This document shows positions 8,893 through 17,000 of a stretch of 64,000 nt of DNA, piece by piece. The notes beneath the pieces are model-generated. The model was not told the origin of the DNA, made no database searches, and saw nothing but the letters and a program-made list of their open reading frames with translations. Each line of letters opens with the position of its first letter. Positions within the stretch are counted from its first letter, which is position 1. The DNA lies in NCBI RefSeq assembly GCF_024400215.1, contig NZ_CP053748.1, positions 1,674,001 through 1,738,000 on the forward strand. The letters are read 5' to 3'. This DNA comes from Massilia sp. erpn. Lineage in GTDB: Bacteria; Pseudomonadota; Gammaproteobacteria; Burkholderiales; Burkholderiaceae_D. Made by a program: the position numbers and the translations under genes.

Positions 8893-9540
8893 TTACGCCT
8901 CGCCCAAGTAGGTTTGGCCTGACGCCGTGTCACGGTAACTGGTTTGCCACGCCACCGGGGCGTTCTCGCGGTGCTTATCGCGGAACAGGTCCAGCACCTC
9001 GCGCGTCATGTAATCGAAAATCAAGTGGATCCGATTCAGCCCGGAGCGGTTTTCCACGCGGTGGAATTGCTGGTTGGAGAATTCATACAGATTGCCCACC
9101 TTCAGATTGAAGTTCTCTTCTTCGATGAAGAAATCCACATCGGGATTGCTGATGATGGGCAGGTGAATGCGGTGGGTATGCAGCAATACTTCTTCCGTAT
9201 CATCCTTATGCTCCAGCACTTTCGCATAGGGCAACAGGTCCGCCAGGCACATGCGAACGATTTCGCCGTCGCCATAAAAGTCCTGCAAGATCGGGGTCAG
9301 CACGGGCAGCAGATAGTCCTTCCAATCGTTTTCCCACGCATCGCAATACGTCATCTGGTTCAGATTCCGGCCATAGATCAAGGGAATGGCCCGCGTGTCC
9401 TGATGGCATTTGAACGATTTTTGACGCGATTCATCTTCGGTCCACTCTGCCAGTGTCAGCACCTTGGCGCGCTCAAGAATTGCCTGGAAAGCCGCCTCGG
9501 GCACGCGCGAGATATGAACCAGGGGTACATCAAGCCTCAT
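8893..9540 (-). CDS. Asp/Asn beta-hydroxylase-like 2-oxoglutarate oxygenase
   Basis: 215 residues. The C-terminal half matches the aspartyl/asparaginyl beta-hydroxylase fold: HTHRIHLPI supplies the first iron ligand (H126) and SNQQFHRVENRS the second (H160), and R170 of LNRIHLIFD is placed to hold 2-oxoglutarate. As in AspH itself, only the two-His form of the facial triad is evident. The family hydroxylates Asp, Asn, His or free/carrier-bound amino acids at the beta carbon. Hydroxylation of an NRPS building block or of the peptide is the likely role. It is 1 base from the next gene downstream. Confidence 0.85.
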   Translation of the reverse strand: MRLDVPLVHISRVPEAAFQAILERAKVLTLAEWTEDESRQKSFKCHQDTRAIPLIYGRNLNQMTYCDAWENDWKDYLLPVLTPILQDFYGDGEIVRMCLADLLPYAKVLEHKDDTEEVLLHTHRIHLPIISNPDVDFFIEEENFNLKVGNLYEFSNQQFHRVENRSGLNRIHLIFDYMTREVLDLFRDKHRENAPVAWQTSYRDTASGQTYLGEA

Positions 9541-9622
9541 ATTTATCCTTGTTTTCGCCAGCAGGGCCGCGAGCGTGCAGCGCGCGCCACCCTGCCGCGC
9601 CGCTCATCGCTCCGGTCTCTTA

Positions 9623-11176
9623 TTAATTGAACAGGCTGTAAGCCGGCCGGCGGCCCGCCAGCTTGTTAGTCAGCCACAATTTGAAGTTGATCCAGCTGAA
9701 CTGGACACCCCGCTTGAAGGTGAACGGCACCGGGGTGGCGCGCAGATTCTCCAGGGCCAGCTTGGGGTTGGCGTGCGGGCCGACCAAGCGATACCAGCTG
9801 GGGATATTGCTGCCGAACATAAAGCGGATCAGCAACTCCGGGCGATACCACATATCCTTGATCCCCGGTAAGCAACCGATCAGGCTGGCCATGCTGTCGA
9901 GATAGACCGAATAGTTGACCAAGGTCTTCATATAACTCTGGACGAAATAATCTTCTTCCTCGGCGGCGCGTTCGCGCTCGATCATGTCGCGCATCTGGGC
10001 CGGCAATTGCTTTTTGCCGCTGCACAGCAAACTGAAGTAACGCGCCTGCATTTCCGAACACAGCGGAACACCACCTTGTGCCGGACGAGCCCAGCCGATA
10101 AAAGCGACACGGGGCCCCAGGTCCGGGTGGATCGAATGGCGGAACATATCGCGCACATTGTCGACCTTGAAGCCGTCGATCAGCTGCGGCGTGCCCGCTT
10201 CGTCGAAGCCGGTGCAGAGCAATACGATATCAGCCTCGATTTCCTTGCCATCTTCAAATATGACGGAATTGGCCGTCAGTTTTTTGACCGCGCTGCAATG
10301 CGCGTGCAGCTTGCCGTCCAGGAGACGCGGCACGAAATCGTCGTTCTTTTGCAGGAACTTGTGAATATGGTGTTCGCACTTGAGATTCCACTCCGCCACT
10401 TTGGCCACGCGCGGATTCGATGAGCGCGCCGAGATTTCCGTCTGGCGGCGCACAATCGTGTTACGCAGTTTCCCCGGTAATTTCTGGCTGGCGCGGATCG
10501 AGAACGCGTCGCCGGCGAAGCCCGAACCGTCCCACCGCATCGCCAGCGAAGGCCAGCGCCGGAACGTGGTCCAGCACTCCTTGGTCACAGCGGAAATCTC
10601 GGTAATGATATCGCCGGCCGATTCGCCAAAGCCCACACACACCACTTTCTTGCCCACGAACGGATCCGCGGTGACGTATTGGGCGGAATGCATGATCAAG
10701 CCCTGAAACGCGTCCTGTCCCTCAAATTTGGGCAATCGTGGCGACGAGGGCCGATGCGGCCCCTGGCACACGGCCACCGCGTCGAAGGTTTCGGTGAGCT
10801 GTTTCTCGCCCTGCGCAATATGCACCTGGTAGCGGCCGTCGGACAGCCGCTTGACATTGTGCACCTTGCTGTTGAAATGTATGTGTGGACGCAGCACGAA
10901 CTTGTCGGCGAAGCGGCGCAGGTAGTCAAGATACTGGTGACGGGTCCAGAACGTCGGCGCCTCATGGGAAGCGGAGGGCATCGAGGAATAGCACATGACC
11001 TTTTGCGTGATGGTCAAGCGCAGTGATTGATAACTGCCGGCATGCGCGCGGAAGTTGCCGCCCTCTTCCGGATTCTGCTCATAGCAAATGACGTCATGTC
11101 CCTCGTCCAGCAATTCCTTGATCGTGACCAGTCCCGCATTGCCACTGCCAATTACACATACCTTCATTTTTTGCAT
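9623..11176 (-). CDS. flavin-containing monooxygenase
   Basis: 517 residues from the ATG at 11176, with AGGAG 8 bases upstream; a longer frame to 11254 would run into the end of the neighbouring gene and lacks a good site. FAD motif GSGNAG (10-15) with the acidic end of strand 2 (ICYEQNPEEGG), an NADPH motif GFGESAGD, and ATG-like LLCTGFDEAG. This is the layout of class B FMOs and N-hydroxylases, which use a C4a-hydroperoxyflavin to oxidise N, S or C atoms. The C-terminal ~110 residues (after CLPGIKDMWY) extend beyond the two dinucleotide folds. With the AurF-like protein it is one of two candidates for N-oxidation in the locus. Confidence 0.88.
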   Translation of the reverse strand: MQKMKVCVIGSGNAGLVTIKELLDEGHDVICYEQNPEEGGNFRAHAGSYQSLRLTITQKVMCYSSMPSASHEAPTFWTRHQYLDYLRRFADKFVLRPHIHFNSKVHNVKRLSDGRYQVHIAQGEKQLTETFDAVAVCQGPHRPSSPRLPKFEGQDAFQGLIMHSAQYVTADPFVGKKVVCVGFGESAGDIITEISAVTKECWTTFRRWPSLAMRWDGSGFAGDAFSIRASQKLPGKLRNTIVRRQTEISARSSNPRVAKVAEWNLKCEHHIHKFLQKNDDFVPRLLDGKLHAHCSAVKKLTANSVIFEDGKEIEADIVLLCTGFDEAGTPQLIDGFKVDNVRDMFRHSIHPDLGPRVAFIGWARPAQGGVPLCSEMQARYFSLLCSGKKQLPAQMRDMIERERAAEEEDYFVQSYMKTLVNYSVYLDSMASLIGCLPGIKDMWYRPELLIRFMFGSNIPSWYRLVGPHANPKLALENLRATPVPFTFKRGVQFSWINFKLWLTNKLAGRRPAYSLFN

Positions 11177-11231
11177 CTGTGTTACTCCTATGCTTGCTTC
11201 CAGTGAGAAGCCGATGAAAAGCCGCTCGGGT

Positions 11232-13382
11232 TCAGGCTGAGCCGCGATCAGCACGAATCATCGAAATCGTCTTGCCATCCTGGCTCGAATGGCTAAACGT
11301 GATCGAACTGTCGCCACGCTCGAACCAAGAGGCCCCGACACGCGCGAAAATCGCGCGACGGTACTTGATGGCATTGGCTTGCGAGACCGGATCGAGATTC
11401 TCCAGATGCTGGGAGTAGCTCTCATTCTTAATCTTGATTGCGTCGTCAACGAAGGACAGCTTGGTAAGACGTTGCGTCAGCTCGCCGGAACCGAAGAAGA
11501 ACTGGTTCCAGTCGTAGGTGTAATTGATGATCTTGCTTTCCTGCATCTGCTCTGCGACAGCCGGCATCAAGTCCTGCTGGAAGCGCAGCACCTCCAACGC
11601 TTGGGCGTCCAGGACTTCCGGCACCAGTTCCGCAACCATATCGTGCACATTGCGGTAGAACTCATCCAGGTTCGAGAGAATGGCCATTTGAATAAACTGG
11701 TCCTGTGCAAACCCGACTTCGCGGTCTTCCTTGATCTTGCACATCTGTTCGAACACGACCGGAACCTTATGAAACAGCTCGCCCATGCCCGGCGGCAGGT
11801 ATTCACCGATCGAATCCGACATCGACGACGGGATTTCCGGGTTGGCAAAGCGCCTGTGGCTGGAGGTAAACACGCCCAACAGGCGACCGACGAAGGTGTC
11901 GGGATATTTCAAGGCATACTCGAGCAGGCCGACATAGAAGCGCTCAAACGAGAAGCCTTTTTCCTGGTGCAGATACTTCGACAGATAGCGCGTGAAAGTC
12001 CCGCGGATATGCATGCCCAGCATGAGCTGCGACATGGCCCCGCACACAATCCAGTCTTCGGTCGGCATCGTACGCGTGCCGACCACAATATCCGACTTCT
12101 CGGAGTGTTTGACCATCAGGCGGAATGGCTTGCTGACAATTCTGAGCTGGTGCAATTCCACCTGGTCGGCCAGCGGCGTATTCGGCAGCAGCGACAAATA
12201 ATGCACGAAGACGCCGTCATGGAAACCATCGCCGAACAATTCAGCCAGACCATGGAACCAGCTTTGCTTGGTTTCCTCGGGCAGGCCAAGAATCAGGTCG
12301 ACCTTGATCGGCGACCCTTCCGCTTCAAACTTCGTCTTCCACTCCTTGGCTTCCTCCGCCATGTTCTTGGAGAACGGCCGCTTGATCGCTTCCAGCACGT
12401 TTTCGTTCATGCTCTGGCGCGCCATCCATACGCCGCCATACATCTGGCCGATGCCGCGCTGCAGCTTGATAATATCCAGTACCGTCTGGTTGGTGCGCTT
12501 GGTATGGTTGGCGCTGATGAACGCCGGATAGCCAGTCTTCACCTTGTAGTCGGCCAGCATTTCCGCAATTTGCAGATCGCGCGGCAAGATGCCGAAGTTC
12601 GCATCGCAAATCCAGATCAGGTCGACCTTTTTGTCGGCGAAATACTTGATTTCCGCCTCCAGCCTTTCCATCGTAATCTGGCGCAATTTGTTCGTTTCCA
12701 GCGTCCCCCAGTAGCAGAAGGTGCAGGCAAAGGGACAACCACGGTTGGTCTCCCAGAGCACATCGATCGGCTCGCCGCGCTGCCGGTAAGCCTCGATCGC
12801 GTCGTCCAGATAGCCGGACGTCCAGGCGCTCGGCGTATCGATCACTTTCGGCAGATTGTCGCCGCGTTCATTGGTGATCGGCACCAGGAACTTGTGGTAG
12901 GAAATCCCTTTGACGTTGGCGAAATCCGGCGCCGGATTCAGGAATTCCTTGAAAATGGATTGGAAGGTTATCTCGCCTTCCCCATGCACGATGACATCGA
13001 CATACGGGTGCTTGCGGAAGAAGTCATTCGGAATGTTCGGTACATGCGGACCGCCCACGACGATCATGCAGGAGGGAAATGCCTCCTTGACGGATCTCGC
13101 AATGTGCATCGACCACTCGAAATTGAAGACATAGCAGGAGAAAGCGAACATGAAGGGGTCGTCCAGGGCGTCCAGCACTTCATCCGCCGAGGCACGCCCA
13201 TCCCACAAGCGCGCAAACTCGTAGTTCCTCCTCACCTCGTCGTCAGTTTCGGCATAGGCGCGCAGCGAAGCCCCTACATAGTTCAATCGCGGCACCCGGA
13301 TGCCATGTTTGGGCAGGTTCGAGCTGAAATAGGCGATATGGACTTCTTTTCGCCTGATTGGGGTCTGTGAATTTATTGTCAT
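11232..13382 (-). CDS. B12-binding-domain radical SAM enzyme
   Basis: 716 residues. Residues ~15-150 form a cobalamin-binding-type Rossmann domain (MIVVGGPHVPN, VIVHGEGEITF); a clear DxHxxG lower-ligand motif is not evident. The radical SAM cluster motif is CxxxCxxC with C216, C220 and C223 (GCPFACTFCYWG). The domain continues with an LILGLPEETKQSW segment, and there is a long helical C-terminus (~430-716). Such enzymes often methylate unactivated carbons or do ring rearrangements in peptide pathways. It is the first gene of the minus-strand operon and divergent from the NRPS operon, so it probably acts on the same product. Confidence 0.9.
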   Translation of the reverse strand: MTINSQTPIRRKEVHIAYFSSNLPKHGIRVPRLNYVGASLRAYAETDDEVRRNYEFARLWDGRASADEVLDALDDPFMFAFSCYVFNFEWSMHIARSVKEAFPSCMIVVGGPHVPNIPNDFFRKHPYVDVIVHGEGEITFQSIFKEFLNPAPDFANVKGISYHKFLVPITNERGDNLPKVIDTPSAWTSGYLDDAIEAYRQRGEPIDVLWETNRGCPFACTFCYWGTLETNKLRQITMERLEAEIKYFADKKVDLIWICDANFGILPRDLQIAEMLADYKVKTGYPAFISANHTKRTNQTVLDIIKLQRGIGQMYGGVWMARQSMNENVLEAIKRPFSKNMAEEAKEWKTKFEAEGSPIKVDLILGLPEETKQSWFHGLAELFGDGFHDGVFVHYLSLLPNTPLADQVELHQLRIVSKPFRLMVKHSEKSDIVVGTRTMPTEDWIVCGAMSQLMLGMHIRGTFTRYLSKYLHQEKGFSFERFYVGLLEYALKYPDTFVGRLLGVFTSSHRRFANPEIPSSMSDSIGEYLPPGMGELFHKVPVVFEQMCKIKEDREVGFAQDQFIQMAILSNLDEFYRNVHDMVAELVPEVLDAQALEVLRFQQDLMPAVAEQMQESKIINYTYDWNQFFFGSGELTQRLTKLSFVDDAIKIKNESYSQHLENLDPVSQANAIKYRRAIFARVGASWFERGDSSITFSHSSQDGKTISMIRADRGSA

Positions 13383-13412
13383 TTAATTTCTAAATGATGC
13401 CATTTTTAACGG

Positions 13413-13444
13413 CGGACATAATATAAAAAAACCCAGTATGTCCG
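13413..13444. promoter_or_regulatory. 8-bp perfect inverted repeat, candidate operator
   Basis: CGGACATA (13413-13420) and TATGTCCG (13437-13444) form a perfect inverted repeat with a 16-base AT-rich spacer, 31 bases upstream of the radical SAM start codon. The spacer, read on the minus strand, contains a TATATTAT stretch that could be a -10 element. A regulator bound here could control the minus-strand operon. No regulator gene lies inside the biosynthetic locus, so the partner is unknown. Confidence 0.4.
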
Positions 13445-13916
13445 AGGCCAAAAACGATCAATTTTATCGTGAATTAATTACAAAAAATACAAACATCTGT
13501 GGCGGCTGCCGCGCTCAGACATGGTCCTGCTCCCCTGCCATGCCCATCCCACGATCGCCCCACGTTCCTGTGCCGACAAGCACAATATTTACACGTCCAG
13601 CAAGACCCACCACGGCCGCCAATCGCGCACGACCCAACCCTTCCTTCCGGCCAGCCATCCCCTGGAATCAGCGCGCTCTCAGGCAAACCTGGGGAAACCG
13701 CGCAGCAAACCCAGGCCGGTTATTGCCAAATAGAGTTGCAAATTTGAGTTACCACCTTAGCAACGTTGCAGAGTCGGATACTACACACAACAACATCCCC
13801 ACGCAATGCCTGTCTCGGAAAAAAAATCATCGCTTCGTCGCCTGTTGGCAATACCCAACGCTTCCAGCGCAATCAGTGACTGCTTTCCTACAGAAGTCGA
13901 ACACGCTTCACGGCAG

Positions 13917-13943
13917 TTGACGAAAAATTTTCAAATATATAAT
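13917..13943 (+). promoter_or_regulatory. candidate sigma-70 promoter of the NRPS operon
   Basis: TTGACG (13917-13922) and a perfect TATAAT (13938-13943), in an AT-rich stretch. The spacer is 15 bases, shorter than the optimal 17, so activity may depend on an activator. Transcription would start near 13950 and give a leader of about 127 bases before the first NRPS gene. Confidence 0.45.
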
Positions 13944-14076
13944 ATTCGACGCTGCATTCTTTTTCGAAACGCCAAAAAATTACATAATAAATTTGAAATA
14001 TGGCGGCGCTGCGGGATCGCCTCGTCATTCGAACCAGCCACCCTGTCTGCCTTGACAACAATTTTTTGATACCGGA

Positions 14077-17000
14077 ATGCTTCAAATTTCTCCTACCGCA
14101 AACGATCAATGGGCACCGGGCCAGCCGCAAGCAGGGTCAATACACCGGCTGTTTGAACAAAGCGTGCAACGCGACCCGACAGCGGCGGCGCTGGCTGACG
14201 TGCGGGAGACGATTTCCTACGGTGAGCTGAACCAACGCGCCAACCGGCTTGCGCACTACCTCCTGGCATGCGGCATCGGCCGCGGCGACTTGGTGGCCAT
14301 CCATTTGGAGCGCTCAATCGAGCTGATCACTTGTGTGCTGGCCGTGCTGAAAACAGGCGCGGCGTATGTGCCGCTGCCCGTGGAATTGCCGCTATCGCGT
14401 CTGCAATTCATATTGCGCGACACGGGTGCGCGCGCCATCCTGAGCAACACCGGCGGCACCACGCTGGCCGATTGCGGGGCCAGGCTTATCGGGCTGGCCC
14501 AAGCAGCAGAGGCCGTAGGCCAGCATGCCGACACCAATCCAGCGCTGTTCTGGCATCCGCAGGATATCGCCTACTGCATCTACACTTCAGGCTCGACAGG
14601 CCAGCCCAAGGGGGTGCAAGTGCCCCACGCTGGCATCGCGGCATTAAGGCAAGCCCAGGCGGAGTGGTTCGGCGTTGGGCCGGCTGACCGGGTCTTACAG
14701 TTTGCCTCGTTCGGCTTCGACGCCTTTGTCTTCGATCTGGTCATGGCGTTTGGCGCCGGCGCCATGCTGGTACTGCGCGGCCCGCAACTCGGCGCAGCGC
14801 TCGTCGATCAGATGGTGGACTGGAAAGTGAGCATAGCGACCTTGCCCCCGGCATTGTTGTTGCGCACCGATTTTCGTCGCGCCAGGTATTTACGCTGCGT
14901 CATCTCTGCCGGTGAAGCGTGCAAGCGCGCGGTGCTGGATGCCCTGCCGCCCAACTGCGAACTGGTCAATGCTTACGGCCCCAGCGAAACGACGATTTGG
15001 GCCAGCAGCCAGCGCGTCACGCCGGAGACCGGGATTGATGTGCCGATCGGCCATGCCGTGGCGCAAATGCGCATTGATCTGCTGGATCAGCAACTGCGCC
15101 CGGTCGCGGCCGGCCAGAGCGGCGAAATCGTTATCGCCGGCCCCGGCTTGGCGCGCGGCTACCTCGGCCAACCGTCACTCACGGCAGAACGCTTTGTGCC
15201 TGACCCGTTTGGCGAGCCCGGCGCCCGGATGTACCGTAGCGGTGACTTGGGGCGCCAGCGCGCCGACGGCGCCATCGAATTTCTCGGGCGTATCGATAAC
15301 CAGCTGAAGATCCGCGGCTACCGGGTAGAGCCGGGGGAAATCGAAAATGCCCTGCTGGCATACCCCGGCGTGCGGGAAGCGGCCGTCGTGGCGCGCGACG
15401 ATGCGGGCGGCCATCGCCGTCTGGTGGCCTACCTAGTCAGTGAACAAGGGCAGCCCTTGCCGATCGCGGCGCTGCGCTCGCAACTGCAGCAAAGCCTGCC
15501 CGAATACATGGTACCGGCCGCCTGGCTGCAGCTCGACGCATTGCCGATGACGCCGAACGGCAAGATCGACCACTCCGCCCTGCCTGCTCCGGCCTTGAGC
15601 AGGGAAGACCTGGGCGTGGACTATGTCGCCCCCAGCAGCCCGACCCAGCAACTGCTGGCGGCCATCTGGTCCGAGATCCTGGGCATCGAACGTATCGGCA
15701 TTCACGACGGCTTCCGCACACTGGGCGGCAGCTCGTTGCAGGCCGTCGACGTCGCTTACCGCGTCGACCGCGCATTGGGGGCGAGCTGGCGCAGGCCCAT
15801 ACCGTTCGGTAACACCACCATTGCAGCTTATGCGGCATTGCTTGACCAGCATAGCCTCTCTGCCGTGGACATCGGCTCCGGTGACGCGGCCAGCACCGGG
15901 GCGCCCGCCTCTTACGCGCAGGAGCAGGTGTGTTTTCTGGAGCGGCTGGAGACGGACGCATGGCGCGCTTACCGCTGCCATGCGCTGCTGGATCTGCGTG
16001 GACCGCTGCGGCCAGCAGCGCTGGAAGCGGCGCTGAACGCGCTGGTGGCGCGGCACGAAATACTGCGCACCAGTTTTGGGGAAAGCAATGGACGCCTGCA
16101 GCGCCTGGTGGCGCCGCAGCTCCAGGTCGTGCTGCCATGCCGCGACCTTTCGGCCTTGCCCTCGGCCGCACAGGCGCATGCGCTGAACGAGATCATGGCG
16201 CGCGAACTGGAGCATCGCTTCGATCTTGCGCAAGCCCCGCTGGTCCGTTGGGAACTCATCAAATTATCGGAGCACCACCACCAACTGCTGCAAACCGAAC
16301 ATCACAATGTCCATGACGGCCTGTCGTTCCGCATTCTGCTCACGGATCTCGGCGCGCTGTATAGCGCGGCTTGCCAGCAGCGCGATGCGATTCTGCCCGT
16401 GATTGAGGCGCAATATGGCGAGTATTGCCTGGAAGAGCTAAGGTGGCGCGGCACAAGCGACTTTCAGCGTCAACTCGATGCATGGCAGGCGCATCTGCGG
16501 CCCTACCTGGACAACTTCGACCTGTTCTCTGAACGACGCCGCACGGCGCAGACCAGCTTTACCGGCGGCCAGGTCAGGGGCCATTTGACGCCCGCGCTCG
16601 TGCAGCAGATCAACCAGGTGGCGGCCTTGCTCGGCGTATCCCGCTATGCGCTGATGCTGGCCGCGTTTGGCGTGCTATGCGGCGGCTACAGCCAGAAGCA
16701 GCGCTTCATGGTTGGCTCCGCGCTTGCCAACCGCACGTCGCCGCGCTATCAATGGACCACCGGCATGTTTGTGAATATGGTGCCGGTTGGCGTCGACCTG
16801 GGCCGGAATACCGGTTTCAGCGAACTGGCGCAGGCGGTCTCGGCCAATGTGGATTTCGCCTTGGCACATGGCGCGGTACCGCTCGGGGAAATCGTCAAGA
16901 AACTGGCCCTTTCACAGCAACTGGAGGGCAAGCCGCCATTCAGCGTCGGCTTTTCTTTCCACGACTCGCTCGCGCTCAATCCACAGTTTGAGGGATTGCA

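Larger units (their letters stand above)
13383..14076. other. 694-bp divergent intergenic region
   Basis: Separates the radical SAM operon (minus) from the NRPS operon (plus). Both ends are AT-rich and look like promoters. The middle (about 13520-13680) is C-rich and G-poor on the plus strand, as in Rho-loading sites. A GCAACGTTGC palindrome lies at 13760-13769. A 160-codon frame from 13438 has no ribosome-binding site and proline/arginine-rich content, so I do not call it a gene. Two specific sites are listed separately. Confidence 0.6.

Noticed and set aside
9541..9622. Possible small gene between the hydroxylase and the monooxygenase genes
   Set aside because: Only 82 bases, with no start codon and ribosome-binding site in a useful frame.
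11289..13370. A 693-codon open frame antisense to the radical SAM gene
   Set aside because: The minus-strand frame has unmistakable radical SAM motifs. The antisense frame shows no domain and is an effect of GC-rich codon use.
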